Positions 12,433 through 25,795 are shown, counted from the stretch's first letter. The stretch: DNA of 64,000 nucleotides from Sinotaia quadrata (GCA_028829895.1 CM054178.1:100802058-100866057); one strand, 5' to 3'. The notes: generated by a model from the sequence alone, not told the origin. Translations and numbers: made by a program.

Positions 12433-13830
12433 ACTGTAAAGGCGAAAATGCAGATTACTATATTAACTTAAATTTAATATAAATTCTAATTATTTTGAAT
12501 TTTATTTTCTTCAATTTCGACAAAATTTAACTCTAAATCTTTGCCGTATAAATATTCGTAGGCCATTTTGGACAGCCAACTTTGGTCCAGTGGGGAACAA
12601 AGGAACAAAAGGGTGTGAATTAAATAGCGGCAATCCGCGTATCTCGAGTGTTCGACAGACTCTCACAGTGAAGAGTGCTCTGATAACATCACTGCTCGCG
12701 TACCACAGGAACAGGCAGGGAGGTTCGACCCATCGCGGTTAATATCTTAAGAGTTGAGACAAGGATAAGAACACCGACCCTTAGAACACAGTCCACCAAC
12801 CGTGGCTATGTAACAAAAGACCGAGATAAAGGGCATAATTACAGTCGAGGGTAAGCAGGTGCTTGAAAAAACCAAATGCTTAAATAGGGTGACCAAGCAA
12901 ATTTAATTTCACTTTGAGATCCTCAGAGTCCCTTAAAAGATTCCCTATGGAAATTGGGGCAGAATAGGACATGTCTGAAATGGTAAATATATTTTGTAAA
13001 TAATGATTCGCAAATTCTACTTATTACAAATTTTGATTGTATTTTTTCTTGCAAATGGTTGTATTTTAAAATGATTGAAATTGCAATGTTATTCTTGGTA
13101 TCAAGCAAATGCATGTAAAGAAATTCAAATGAGAACCAAGAATAAAATTACAGACTTAAAACTTAGTAAAACATGAGCTGACACTTGTATATTTCACAGC
13201 TTCGGGAGTCAAAGTTCCAATAGACAACATTCCATCTACACTGAGAGCTCCAGCTTTATCTTCAGCTAGAGACCTTGGCCCTGATTAAACCTTGGTCTAA
13301 AAGTACTGTCACTTGAACATTGCCACACTGTTGCGAGAAACCCAGTTGGTCAAGAAGACAATGGAAAAGGGAAGGCAAGCAGTAAAATTCGCCAGAACCA
13401 GAGCTATTTGGAAAGAGATACAGAAATGCCACGTGGGTATTACGCGTGACAAAACAGTACAGTCTGTGACGGAGAGGTGTCTTTTCGGACTGGAGAATAC
13501 TGTCTAGGAGATCAGTATTGGTATGTGAAATTCACCAGTAATATGGGTTTCTGCCAAATAGGGAAGTAGACGAAACGGACAACTAACAGAGTAATGAGTG
13601 ACTCATGTATTAAGTGCAACGAACGTAGATAGCTGATTTTCTGTGTAAGAATTCCTTTTAGATTGGAACTGTAACCCAGGACACTTAGTTAACAGAGTGT
13701 AACACCAGAACATTGTATGTGTAACCAAGTTCCTGACAAAAACTGAATATTCGAACGTTCCAGCAAAGAATGAAATGAAAGACTTTTCCAAGCTTGTTCA
13801 TCTGTAGCCAGCATTGCACACCAACCGACA
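12433..13830. other. Probable repeat-derived spacer, no gene recognised
   Basis: Mixed composition, locally less AT-rich (12540-12850 and 13200-13560). Open frames of about 60 residues show no family resemblance. A B-box-like GGTTCGACCC at 12722-12731 stands alone without a convincing tRNA or A box. Confidence 0.4.
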
Positions 13831-13839
13831 GGGCCAGGC

Positions 13840-14542
13840 CGTAGATGGAGACAACGATCACAAATTACATCAGGTGAATGCGTACTTATGCTTGTGTCAT
13901 ATGTCTGTAATTGTTCCTTGATTTAATGTAATTTCTGATTCTGATTCTTTTCTTATAGTCTAGTTTATAGTGATTATAACAAGATATATAGTAATTGTTC
14001 TAGGGAATTAACACATGATTAATATTCCTAATTTAAAGTTTAGAGTGATAAGCTTTGAGAGATCTGTGATATCTCGCCTTGAATGAAATTTAATTGTTAT
14101 TCTGTTAGTAACTGATTGATTATTGTTCTTCTTAAATTGTTATTATTTTACCTATCCACTCTCGTCATTTCTGAAGAGGGGTAAATGTGTAGATGACGGT
14201 GGGGGCAGCCAACGACGTAATAACGACGACAAAGACGGTCTAAAGACACATTTCTTAGGGTAGGTCCGTCATCGAATGGGGAGATAAATGTGAGGGCCGA
14301 GAAAACGACTCTTAGACTGACGAGAATAGTTCAGCTAGGGCCGGTTATCTTGGACGTGTAACATCTGGGGGAAGGAGGTAATTAGTGACGTAACCCAGGG
14401 CTTGACTTAGTCACTCCCAGTCCGCGAAAGACAAAGACCCTGTCGTAGACATAGTGTATGATTGCAGGAGAAATTGTATGTGGAGAGAAAATTATTAAAA
14501 TATGAATTTTATCACACATAAAGCACTCTGAGACACGACATC

Positions 14543-14549
<7 letters not shown>
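13840..14549 (+). mobile_element. Partial copy of the 51.6-53.2 kb fold-back element family
   Basis: This stretch aligns by eye with 52390-53191: both carry ATCAGGTGAA, then an AT-rich section, then CTATCCACTC, then GGTGGGGGC(A/T)GCCAA, then an arm containing GTCACTCCC or GTCGCTCCC followed by AAAGACC and CCTGTCG, and both end in TTCACA. I could not find the matching inverted left arm, so this copy is truncated or rearranged. Its terminal CACA has grown into the (CA)n tract that follows. Confidence 0.6.

Positions 14550-14593
<44 letters not shown>
14547..14593. repeat. (CA)n microsatellite
   Basis: Pure CA, about 47 bp, starting at the TTCACA end of the preceding element copy. Confidence 0.93.
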
Positions 14594-14594
<1 letters not shown>

Positions 14595-14747
14595 AATTGA
14601 TGCTGCTATCGATGTAGTGTTGGTGTTATTTTTACATCATCTGTATGTGCAATAACTCTTTTAAATATATATATTTTATACTTGTGCTTACACTTATCTT
14701 TTATTCTCCTCCCCCTCTCCCCACGTTTGAGACAGTGTTTATGACAT

Positions 14748-15720
14748 AAGTAAATCTGTCAGCGTCTGGTTGCCGCACATTAACAGATAACTATATGTTA
14801 TTGTGTAAATCTGTCATTAGTGTCTGGACATGAAATGTGTAATCTGCCATTAGTGTGTGGACTTGTCACTGTGTAAATCTGTCATTAGTATCTGGACATG
14901 TCACTTGTAAATTTGTCATTAGTGTCTGGACATGTCACTGTATAATCTGTCATTAGTGTCTGAATATATGTTACCGTGTAAATATGTCATTACAAGTTCA
15001 ATCATGTTATTGTGTAAATCTGTCATTAGTGTCTGAACATGTAACTGAGTAATCTGTTATTACTGTCTGAAAATATGTTACCGTGTAAATCAGTCGTTAG
15101 ATTGGACATATAATTGTGTAAATCTGTCAATAGTGTGTGGACATATCACTGTGTAAATCTGTCATTAGTGTCTGGACATGTCACTGTGTAAATCTGTCAT
15201 TAGTATCTAGACGTCTCTCCGAAATCTGTGAGAACATGCAGTATGTAAATATATCAAGAGGGATGGGCAACTCACCAAAACCTGTGACATCATGTCATTG
15301 TGTAAATCTGCTATTAGTATGGGAATGTCTCTCCTATATCTGTGACAGTATGTCATTATTATGATGAATATCATAATTTTAATAATAAAGACGGGTTAAT
15401 CACTTTAACACATGACACCATGTCATTGTGTAAATCTGTCATTATTATGGGAATGTCTCACCTAAATGTTGACAGTATGTCATTATGTAATTCTAATAAT
15501 ACTGACAGGTTACTCACCTAAACATGACATTATATGTCATTGTGAAAACAGTCATTAGTGTCTGGACATCTCACAGTATTCTGACAGCATGTCACATTTG
15601 TCACATTTGTGTCTGAAGGTCTCGCCCAAACTGTGACATCATGTCACTAGGTGAATATTTCACCTGTGTTGGCGACTCACCGTTATTAGCGACATCAAGC
15701 CATTATGTCAATCTATGTGT
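14748..15720. repeat. Degenerate minisatellite, unit about 35 bp
   Basis: About 25 diverged copies built on GTAAATCTGTCATTAGTG followed by TCTGGACATGTCACT. Between about 15,230 and 15,700 the units are longer and contain a TGACA-CATGTCATT variant. The 75-residue open frame at 15137-15364 (repeating a CKSVISVWTC-like phrase) is a translation of the array and not a gene. Confidence 0.9.
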
Positions 15721-16724
15721 TAACCGATCACTAATGACTCCTCCAAGAAATGCCGAATTGTGGAAACAACTCATCAAAGATATATATCCATCTAAATTGT
15801 CAAAATCTGAGCATTAGTGCGCGTAGTATTGATACGAGATGACTTAATATGTCTCTGTAAATGTCATTCAGTCACACACAAATGCCCATTGTGGTCAAGT
15901 TGCTTGTATCACTGCGTACCCACTTTGTTTGAGACTCTCCAACTCAACAAGGAAAAAGCAACTGCATACGAAAAGAATCCTGCCACAAGTTCTGTACGAA
16001 AAATAATTTATAACTCAGAGTGGTAGCGTATCCTCAGTTGACTAACATACTCTTAGAAACATTGTATGATTCCATCTATGTGTGTCTGTGTGCGTGCGAG
16101 CATGCTCGTTGTGTGTGAGACAGTTTAGATTTACCATATCATTTACTTAGTGGAGAGTTGTTCAGATTTTGTTGGGTTATCTGAACTGTCAATACATGTA
16201 TAATCCGTTTGATATCATAACTGGTCCGTAATAGGAACACACTTGAAAGGCACGGTAGGCAATAGACATGTATTTCATGCTGTCAATGAATCTCTCTGTA
16301 AAAGTACAATCAAACCTCATAAAAAGTTAAGGCCTCATAAAATTTTGTTTTGTTTTTTTAATGCCGCGCAGCAGTTTCAAAATTCCGCGCACAAGTTTAG
16401 GTAGCAAGCTCAAACAACCGCCAGTTCTGCACACAGGAAAAATATTAGAGGGAACGCTGACCACCACCAACCAAAATGTGTTTATTAGGACAATCTTCGA
16501 AAATAAGTTCAAATTTTGCATGTACATGTATTTAAGACCCTGATTTGCTGATAAAAATATTGAAAATGAAATATATTCTGAAACATATTAAAAGTAAGAG
16601 ATGTAAGCCTGCTATTTTATTTTAGTTATCATGTGTTCTAAAAGAATTGGAGCTATGCCACATTGCAGAACAGAGCATTTTTGTTCACGTCTTCATGCTG
16701 TAGGATTTTCACTGGCGCTCATTT

Positions 16725-16815
16725 CCCGCATAATTCTATTCAGTTAGCTCTTTTCACTGACATTTCATAATTCTATTCAATTAGCTCTTTTCACAGACAC
16801 CCATTTCCTGTATAA
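16725..16815. repeat. Degenerate tandem, unit about 44 bp
   Basis: Units contain CATTTCC, ATAATTCTATTCA and GTTAGCTCTTTTCAC; two to three copies. Confidence 0.65.
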
Positions 16816-16898
16816 CACTGTTCAGTTAGCTAACTTTATCTACTGTAGAGAGCAATTTGAATTTGTATTATTTTTTAATTTATTGAGATCTGGAGGCG

Positions 16899-16926
16899 AG
16901 CGCGCGCGCGTGTGTGCGTGTGTGTA
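16899..16926. repeat. Alternating GC/GT tract
   Basis: GCG-repeat running into GTGT, a potential Z-DNA former. Confidence 0.7.
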
Positions 16927-17378
16927 TCTTCAGGCCATATGACAATTTTTGAATGTTGTTATGGCAAATTTAATGAGGACGGATAATGTAAAATGTCCCC
17001 CAAATCATGATACCATTTATGAACAGCCTGAGTAATAAATGTGTGTAGTATTGCGTATAGGCCTACTACATGTCATAAAGTCAGACTTTTATTTGCACTT
17101 CATTTATCAAAAATTACAATCGGATGGAAAGTTCGAATCGGGGTGAACAGTAGTGGTGAGTCGATTTGTACTGAGAGACTAAATTCTTATTAGTTGTGCT
17201 GAAAAGAGTGTTATTAATTATTAATATGCGATAGCTTTGGGGTCACTGAACAGTTATCATGACATTTTCTCTTTATTATTAATTATCTTTATATGAAAAT
17301 CAGTATATTACATTCTGTAATATAAAAAAAATAAATCGCCTGCTGTTGTTTATTAGTCATTTTAAACGGGCATCCCAC

Positions 17379-17380
<2 letters not shown>

Positions 17381-17411
<31 letters not shown>

Positions 17412-17412
17412 A
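17381..17412. repeat. (CA)n microsatellite
   Basis: About 32 bp with one AAA interruption. Confidence 0.9.
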
Positions 17413-18540
17413 AAGGAATGGCCTTGGTCCAGGACCAGCACAACAAATTTCAAAATGTTGGAATACAAATTAAACCACCCTCAGAGTTAAAGCTGTGTAC
17501 AATTAACAGCGTGTACACTGCTGCATATGTAATTGAGAAGATTGCACTTCCTTGTCTCACGCTGACAAAACACATTTAGGAGAGGAGCGCACACAGGCAC
17601 AGTTTAGTAAAATAGTTTATCAATTGCTTAGAATTGTGTTGAGTTTTGTGAAAGTAGTCAGTTTTTTCCAGTATGGGCTGTATGTTGTTTTGTTTTGTTT
17701 TTATCTTGGAATTTGAAATTCATTCTATATTTAATTATTTTCGATTATGACTGTTGGATGCAGGAGTTGCGTGAGTGTAATTGCATGTGCACCAAGATGT
17801 TAGTGGGTTAGTCAGTTGTAAGCGTGGAATGCAAGTGACAAGCTGTGTGTTGATGCGAGCACAAAGTTGATGGTGAAAAACGAGACACATTTACTGCTGT
17901 ACAGATTGAGCTATCATGACTCAATAGAGGAACACATGCTCTTAAGCACACGGTATACAGTGAGTGATGTCTACTTTAAAAGATAATAATAGTGTTTATC
18001 GCTATAATTAGCCCCATAAACCTTCGAGCAAGGCTAGAAATACTATACAAGCAACAGGTATGGATGCAATCTGTTGTAGTGCACACTTCACTCGTGCGTG
18101 TCTAGCACTGAAAATAGCAATCGTTCATAGTTAGGACTGTACATAACGCTCGTTCATAGGTAGCACTAAAGCGACTGTAGGCTTACGTGCAAATGACACT
18201 CATTTAATATATTTTCTCTCTTAAATAAATTCAACAGTTTAAAATAGTTTAAACCAACATAATTCACTTTAAGAATAATTCACTATAATAAAATGAACAT
18301 TCCGTTGTCATAAAATGAGTTTATGGTATCATGAATGAATAATCTGTATACGGTCTAGGATGAATTATTTTATAAAAAATTTGAATTATAGAAATGACAT
18401 CATATTATTTTGACTCAATACATTAACCGACCATAATACTATATTTATCATGCATTCTAGTCTAAGATGAAAATTTGATATATAATTTAATGATAAAATT
18501 GAATGAATGGGGAAAGAATCCTAATTTGGCATATAATACA

Positions 18541-18572
18541 CGCGCGCGCGCGCGCGCACACACACACACACA
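18541..18572. repeat. (CG)8(CA)8 alternating tract
   Basis: Thirty-two bases of strict pyrimidine-purine alternation, pure CG first and then pure CA. Confidence 0.92.
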
Positions 18573-19481
18573 ACGGGCCACCATGACAAATCCCTGAGTC
18601 ACCCGAGACAGTGAATCACCGGGCAGAGTTGACAAATTTATTTAGAGCTTGAACCAGACGATAGATTCTACAATCGATCCCAGGATGGGTGTTCTTTGAT
18701 ATGGAAATTCCGCAGTAGGCCTATAGGAAGGCTCATGGCATCGCTGTCGCTGACAAATCATGCATGGAAGATACCAAAACCATATTTTTAGCTACAGCAT
18801 ACCTTTGATAGACACCGCCTGCGCAATAATAGAAGTGGTTGTTGACACCCACCCCCCTCCATTAAAATTGATAATACCGTTTTTAACCGGTAGGCAGCCC
18901 TCTCATCTATAGAAACGACCTGACGCAACACATTTAGTTTAGTTTATTTGAACTAGCTAATGTGGGATGAAGTTTATAAAATCCCAAATAACAGATCGCA
19001 AGCCATAAAAAAAAAAAACGCAAACCACCACTACCAACACCATCACCATCACCACCATCCCCAAAGACAACCCCACCAAAAATATAAAACGAAGAAAAAG
19101 AATCAATGCCTAAAAAAAAAAGAAGAAAAATTACACCTATAGTCAACATTATAGTTTTTCTCCCGCCCCCACATTCACTCCTATTTGCTAAAGTTGTAAA
19201 TTTTAAACACCAACGACAGTTCCCCTCACACGGGCACACTTTAAAAAAAAAAAAACCCAAGCACGTGAATGAAGTTTTCATGCAATTGAAACTTGTATTA
19301 GATACTAGTCCTCAATGCCTCGTTTTCGAATAATCTCTAATCTTGGCATTAAAAACGAATATGAATGTCATAACTGACTTTTGATGTGTTTGTTTACCTA
19401 AGTATTTGATTTGTACATGTACATGCAATTTCCAGGAGTATTTTTTTTACAATTTTTTGTTTGTTTGTTGTACGCTCTTTC

Positions 19482-19493
19482 TGCGCAAGCGCG
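19482..19493 (+). promoter_or_regulatory. NRF-1-like promoter motif upstream of the Patj-like gene
   Basis: TGCGCAAGCGCG differs by one base from the palindromic NRF-1 consensus (YGCGCAYGCGCR). It sits about 70 bases upstream of a consensus splice donor, as expected for a TATA-less promoter and short first exon. Assignment to this gene is inference from position. Confidence 0.35.
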
Positions 19494-19499
19494 TCAAAT

Positions 19500-19560
19500 T
19501 CTATTTCCGTCAATAACATCGTACTAGAGAAACTTGAAAGGAGGTTTTGAGTAAAGTTTT
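19500..19560 (+). other. Probable non-coding exon 1 of the Patj-like gene
   Basis: The stretch ends with a consensus donor GTAAGT at 19561-19566. The start codon exon at 21418 begins with its own acceptor and 52 bases of untranslated sequence, so an upstream non-coding exon must exist. This is the best candidate, being the only CpG-containing patch with a strong plus-strand donor nearby. The exact start is unknown. Confidence 0.35.
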
Positions 19561-20133
19561 GTAAGTTATGAATTTTTTCACGGACATCGTATATTTTAAT
19601 AAAAGTAAACTTTATTTAGTAACTTCATTTGTAAAAATATTGTTTTCCGTAATAATTATTTGAGTTGCAATAATTAGACTGAAATTCAAAGCTGCGTGAT
19701 GAACTTTTTCTTGATAACAACATACCTCGAATTCTTGAGTCAGTCAAAGAGCAGTACATGTCAATAACGAAAATAAAATATAGTGTATGAAAGAAAGATA
19801 CGCTGCAATTGTATCTTTTCTATTTCATGTTTTACTCTTATCGTCTACCCCTTAAAAAAAAAGAAACAAAATCACAAATGAGAGGCAATACACAAGTGTC
19901 ACGTATATTGAGAATCACAGGTGACAGTGACTGACCCTTCTGAACAAATTGTGCTTAAAAGCTCATATAATTAGTGAACAAAGTGTTGCTTTAGAGATAT
20001 AATACAGTTGAAGTTTATAATAAATTATATTTATTATTGCACAAATATTATTTTAGAATCTTGAAAAGTAAAAATTTATAGATCGATTATAAACTGCCAA
20101 CCCAAACCAAACACCACACACGCACATACAGTT

Positions 20134-20166
<33 letters not shown>

Positions 20167-21417
20167 TACACGTACATATATAAAAAGAGTAATTTCTTAT
20201 AGCATACTAAGACAGATGAAACCCAGGACTGCTCTCAAATTATGAATCCTATGATCATTGAGTGAACATGACCAGTGCCTTTAATGATAAGGTTTGCAGG
20301 ATATATTTGTAGAATTCAACAAAATTGTTACCTATCCCATCAGATATGTTGGTCATGATTTCTGCCACTTTGACAATTATTTATCTTCTCTGATAGTCAA
20401 ATGTGTTGCATCCTGATAATTAAAATTTGTGGAGAATTTTGTCCATTCTAAAATTTCTTGTAATAGGACACAAGAGTTTTATTTAATAAGGTAAGATTTT
20501 ATGCATTGTTTAGATATAAGGAATTCCATAAATATATCCCACAAAAAATCAATGCCAGTAGTATCTGATAAAATGAAGAAGAAAACCATCTGGTCACTGC
20601 ATTAGTATGAGTTTGAAGGACTGTTAAAAGGTCCCAAACCATATTTACTTTGTATTTTATCCAGCATAAACATGTGTGGAAGAAAGGGGAAAAAATAATT
20701 TGTTTGCTTAATAAAATATTTTGGAAAAAGCTATTGAGGTGGAGATTGGACCAGCTATTTAGAATCCAAATTTTCAAACGAGAATCGTCTTGTTGGATAT
20801 GTAATTGTTTTCTACATGCCTAGCATTGGTAAAAATCAAGTTGTTGTTCCTCGCAGATGTTAATTTTTACAGTTTTATTCAATTGGAATTAGATTTTCTG
20901 TTTATTAAACAAGGTGAACCACTTAATTTTGCATCAAATGCTTTATTCATATTGGTGATGTGAAATGTCAAAACTAAGTGATGTAAGAGTGAATAATGGA
21001 TGATCTTACATGACATTTCTCTGTCAATTTATTATCTTTTGATTTAGTTTTTTTATTTAAATTTTTATGTGCTTTATGTCAAGTTAAAATTAGAATTTCT
21101 CAGGTATCTGCAGAGCAAGAAGTCAGTAATATCTTAGAGGTCTTTGAAATTTGAATTTCAAAATCTGAACTTAGTCTGTGTAATTTATCTTCCAGTCCTA
21201 GAAACATTACCTCAAGAACTTGTCCCATTGCTTTTGACTTATAGTGATAATTTTGACAAACAGATTTTATTATTAAGTAAGTTATATTAATGAAACACTT
21301 TGAATTTTGGTTATTTTTGATATAACTTTTTCAGCTAATAATGCATATTGATTAATTAGCATGTAAACTATGATATATTTATATCAAATAATAATAATGT
21401 ATGTTGTATATTTTCAG
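19561..21417 (+). other. Probable 5' UTR intron of the Patj-like gene
   Basis: AT-rich. Contains a (CA)n tract at 20134-20176. A minus-strand open frame (20499-20777) has no family features and is probably chance. Confidence 0.4.
20134..20176. repeat. (CA)n microsatellite
   Basis: CA followed by CACGTACACG variants. Confidence 0.9.
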
Positions 21418-21469
21418 ATATATTGTGTGCAATACCCAACCAGATCACTGAAGTGAAAGTAATTTGAAA

Positions 21470-21485
21470 ATGTCACTGGTTGCAG
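21470..21485 (+). CDS. Patj/MPDZ-like scaffold, start exon (MSLVA)
   Basis: The exon (acceptor TTTTCAG, exon from 21418) carries 52 untranslated bases, then ATG TCA CTG GTT GCA G, then the donor GTAACT at 21486. It ends one base into a codon, which is exactly the phase required by the L27 exon at 24426 (that exon begins with the last two bases of a codon); the joined codon is GAT (Asp). The result, MSLVADSELAAEYLEQLQ, puts the start a few residues before the L27 domain, as in animal Patj and MPDZ proteins. The in-frame alternative of translating intron upstream of 24426 lacks a good start. The splice fit is strong but not proof. Confidence 0.65.
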
Positions 21486-24425
21486 GTAACTGTTTATTTA
21501 TTACCCTCTGCATGGATTTAGCATTACAGTTACAGCTTTCTATTTTTATTACCCATATTGTACACTTATCTCTAACTTACAAAATAAAATATGTAAAAAT
21601 TTTTATTATATTGAACAGAAACATGCATTTAAATACATGTTGCTTGAGGCTTGTGTATGGGTAATTTTTCAACCCATCAAAGGTGTTCATATCCATGTAC
21701 ATCCAAACCCTCACTCATAGATTCTCATAAGATAAATAGGTAATTGTACTAATAGGAATAGACCACTCTACACAAAAATTGCAAACATAACCTGTCAGTA
21801 AAAATCTCATAATACCAATTTCTTCCATAGGCTTCTTAAATCTTGATTAATTTTATTATAGAATCTCTTGCTTATTTTTTTCCAAAATTGCTAAATTTGA
21901 TGTTGGTGGACGTACCATGATTTATATTGTTGTATTGTAATTTGTATTGTCATGTGTTCTTTTTGTACTGGATAGTGGATATGGAGGGGTAGAAAGTGGA
22001 AGAATATATTCAATTGCTTGATAGTTAAGCTGTTAACAAATTTACTTGATTGCCAGAAGCCAGTCCTTGTCTGAACTGCATGACAATTGACATAGTGCAT
22101 CCTTAATAACAGTTTAAAACAACATTTTAAAATACACTTTAAACCCTCTCCTAAACAAAAAATTGAAAACCCAAATCAGATCAATGAACACTTAAACAAA
22201 CAAAACAATGGAGATATCCTTTTTGTTTTCTTGTCTGGATCAAATAAATAAATAAATAAATAAAAGAAATATAAAATAAAAATAAAATTTTGTTTTATAG
22301 ATTTGTGGTTACTGACTTTTGTTTATTAAATATATTTAAAGCCAGTGTTGTATTTCTTAATTATTTTGTATTATTATTATTTCTTTACTAATTGCCTTTC
22401 ACTAGTTTCAGTAAATTTCTGCATCAATACAGTATTTTTATGGTCTACTGTGTAGTGTGTTGTACTTACAGAACTAATAATAGTGAACATGCTGCTAAGA
22501 AATTGACATAATTATTTATACCTATGAAGTTGTTAGGTACAATTTTTTTTTTAATGAACTTCAAAGAGATGGATTGCAGTTTTATAGATTACTTTTGAAG
22601 TCATGGTGGAGTTAATGCCTGTCTCAATACTGCTGTATTTTTCAAATATAATTTCTAGAAGCTCACATTTATTAGATATGTAATTATTATTTTTGATTAT
22701 ATTGCCATCAGCCATTCTGTTTACAGATACTGACATTAGTTGAAGCAAACCAGCTGATGTCATACTTATTAAATTGCTGTTTGCAGCTGTAGCATGTGCA
22801 AACACTGGTTTTCAGTTTTCTTTCTTGCTTCTAGCTCATATATTCTGGCTTGTACACTCCACTGATTGCTGACTTGTTCTTCCTTCAAACCCTGCTTACA
22901 AACTTTCAGGTGTTACCAGATTCTAGATTGGTTCTTTGTTGAATTGTGCTGATTCAGGAATGACTGTTTTCTCCCTAGGCCTAACTCAGTAGCTCTGGGA
23001 ATAGAAAAATCATGTGGCCCCATGAAAAATTTTGTTTTAATGAATTTGAATTTGCTAGAAAAATACAATTCCTTCATGGTAGAACATTAAATTTTTTAAG
23101 CCATCTTAAATCACTTGTGATGTCTAATAAATAACTTGAAACTTGTAGCTAATTTAAAACTTAATTTAGTATATTTGATATTAGTTATGCACTAGAAAAA
23201 TAACTTGGTTTGAAGATGCGTTTCTTTGGCAGGATTTAGTCATCAGGATCTAGTCATAGACATTGAAAGAGCAAATAACTTAATCCATTTATCTGCTTTT
23301 TGTCAAGTATCATTGATGTTCACATAGTTTAAATTTTATTTTCTATTACACAACATCATTCATTTTATTCTAGCTTAATTTTACCTCATTAATTGAGGCA
23401 ATTAATATGTGGTCATGTTCTTATTGTATAAGTTTAATACTTTGCTAAGGTAATTAAGATGAAATGTTTAGTGTTATTCTAGAAGTCTGGAACACATTGG
23501 AAGATTTTGCTTCTAAAAGTAACAGGATATTAAGGAATTTATTTTTTTGCTTCATGAAAACAGTGATAATTTTCAAAGATTTAATCAAATGTTATTTTGT
23601 TTACGTGTGAATGTTAAAAATCATATTGATGTTTGTATATTTTGAACATACTTAACAACTTTTAAAAAGTTAAATTATTGGAAATACTGTAACATACTGT
23701 ACAGAGAGAGAGAGAGAGATCCCTTAACATGACTTGTCTCTTTCTAAATATTTTTTTAAAAATTGAAAAATAAAATCAGAGGAATCAGTTCTTAAAATTG
23801 AAATAGATGCATTAACTAAGTTTTCTTACATAATTCTCCTCATAGTCTACAGTATTTATAAATAAATTCTCACTTGTTTATCCATGGGTTAATTTTTGAG
23901 TAAATAAAATATAATTAGCAGTTCCTCACTGTCCAAAGACAACATTGTTTAAAAGTGTCTGTATAACTGGATTGGCAGTCTTTTGTTATGTTAGACTTTT
24001 TAAATTTAACTATTAAGTCTTTTGCTTGGCCCCTTTCCCCCAAACATGTACCAAAGTTCAAGTAAGTTGACTTTTATTTATAAAATAATTTTAGAGAATA
24101 GCTCATTAACTACAAGGCTAAACACAAATTGCCTATTTCCATTCAGTGGGTTGCAGATGTTGACCCTCATCTTAAAATTTAGTGTAATTGTTTTTATATC
24201 TTTAGCTACACATCTCACTGTTTCATACAATCTCTTAAAACATGATATCAAATGTTTTGATGTTGTAGGTTTGTAAGTAGATATTTGTTTGCTTAAAAAT
24301 GCCCATGTAACAGAATTTGTATCATCAGGAAGGAATATAATTCTACTGTGTTATTTTTAAGATCTGTATTAAGTTTAATTTTAAAATGTAGGTCTCCTGG
24401 TTACTTGCTTTGTTCTTGATTACAG
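21486..24425 (+). other. Intron of the Patj-like gene
   Basis: AT-rich, ending TTGATTACAG. Contains a (GA)n tract at 23702-23719 and no other gene. A (TAAA)n-rich patch lies near 22240-22290. Confidence 0.6.
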
Positions 24426-24565
24426 ATAGTGAATTGGCTGCAGAATATTTAGAACAGTTGCAGTCTCGACTGTGGGAAAGTGCAGACCACAGCCGTGATG
24501 ATGACATTGCTTCTATCATCTGCATGCTTGACAGCCCCCTCTTTAAACAGCTGTTAACGCTCCAG
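24426..24565 (+). CDS. Patj/MPDZ-like scaffold, L27 domain exon
   Basis: The 140-nt exon reads SELAAEYLEQLQSRLWESAD, then a DDDIASIICML segment, then DSPLFKQLLTLQ. This is the L27 domain found at the N terminus of Patj (INADL) and MPDZ/MUPP1: a leucine-rich first helix, an acidic/polar turn, then SPLF.Q.L.LQ. In known proteins this L27 binds the L27N domain of Pals1 and so links Patj to the Crumbs complex at apical junctions. The exon ends after CAG, where the next bases are GCATGC: an apparent GC donor. No GT near this point gives an open join, and the next exon begins in the required phase 0 and continues the homology (LTLQ-ESLQDLKQ). Without splicing, the frame would read a short hydrophobic tail and stop at 24629-24631. 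Confidence 0.85.
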
Positions 24566-25795
24566 GCATGCATTTTAGTTGTTTCAATATTTGTTTGTAT
24601 ATTTATGATGCATACACATTTATTCCTTTAAAAGTGTAACATTCCAGTGCTGGTATACTCTGATAAATATAGTTTTGAAGAAAAATATAAATGTCAGGAA
24701 AAAATATATATTCTTCTTCTGGATACTGCACCTGGTGTTCTCAGGCCTTGGATGATAGATAGTAAATGATAACTTCAAAGTTAGTTTTTGTTGTTTTTTT
24801 TAAATGATAGATAGCAACTGAAAACTTTTTAAGTTATTATTTTTTCTTTGAATTCTGAGTTATTTGTTTTTGACTTATGACTTTTTTAATTTCTTTGCTT
24901 TTATAGAATTTTTATGTACAGCTACAAGAGAATGACATTGACGTAATTTTTCTGCTTATCATGTTCACATTATTTCACAGTTAATTGAACAGAATTGACC
25001 ACATATCTGAAGTTGTTGAAGCTTTTTATGATTTATTGTATTGTCTAAGATATGGTTGAATAAAAATAAATAAATTGTTCATTGATGAACAGGCTAGTGA
25101 TAAATGACCACTTATTTTAAAAATTATTTCTAGTGAAATTTCCCCAACTTTGTCCAGTCTTGTTATTGACATCACACTCATAAAATAAGACAGAAAGCAG
25201 AGACTTTATAGTCTAATCAGAAGAACATTTACAGTTTTTATAAAATAGTTTTGAGGAGACTTTAGTTTTTATTTAATCAGCAACATCAAAATTTATGGAG
25301 GGTCAGTAAATCAGATATCCTGAGTACTGGCCATATTGGCCAGCACTGAAGAAATGTGATAGATGATAGTACATGAGAAAATAATAGATTTAAAAGTTAT
25401 AAGGAACTTAATCATAGATGTATACATTGAGTGTAAGTAGATTTCAACAAGTAATCTTGATGTATTACAAATTTTAGGGACCCTATGAAATTGATTCCCA
25501 ATTGAGTATTTTTAAAAATATTTTACAATCTCTTTTGCATTGATTTCTCCCTTTTTAAAAAAAAAATCTCTCTGCTTCTTTAATTTGGATGGGGAGTAGA
25601 TTATTTAAAAAAATATATTTTTCTATTTTGAGTCTCCTAAAGAATCCTACAACATGCTTAGAAATTTTTGTTCATAATTTTTTCTTTCCATTATTAAATA
25701 ATTATAAGACTAAACATTAATTGCTAACTAAATAATAACATAAACGTTAAGGGACCCAGTATATCTTAGCTGATTGAAAATTGTTATAATTGCAG
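24566..25795 (+). other. Intron of the Patj-like gene, apparent GC-AG type
   Basis: Starts GCATGC and ends ATAATTGCAG. AT-rich, no other feature. Confidence 0.65.

Larger units (their letters stand above)
15721..19480. other. Intergenic region upstream of the Patj-like gene
   Basis: No gene recognised. Contains a short degenerate tandem (16725-16815), a GC/GT tract (16899-16926), CA tracts (17381-17412; mixed CG/CA 18541-18572) and A-rich low-complexity sequence at 19000-19250 that produces Lys/His-rich open frames with no meaning. Confidence 0.5.

Noticed and set aside
12131..12482. Overlapping open frames across a CA tract giving poly-TH and poly-CV proteins
   Set aside because: They exist only because the microsatellite has no stops; no codon or domain evidence.
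12722..12731. GGTTCGACCC, a B-box-like motif suggesting a tRNA or SINE
   Set aside because: No cloverleaf and no A box at the right distance.
15137..15364. 75-residue open frame with repeated phrases
   Set aside because: It is the translation of the 35-bp minisatellite.
17128..17140. AGTTCGAATCGGG, T-loop-like motif
   Set aside because: No matching 5' half of a tRNA upstream.
18934..19333. Long open frames on both strands rich in Lys, His, Gly and Phe
   Set aside because: Low-complexity A-rich/T-rich sequence, both strands open at once, no family features.
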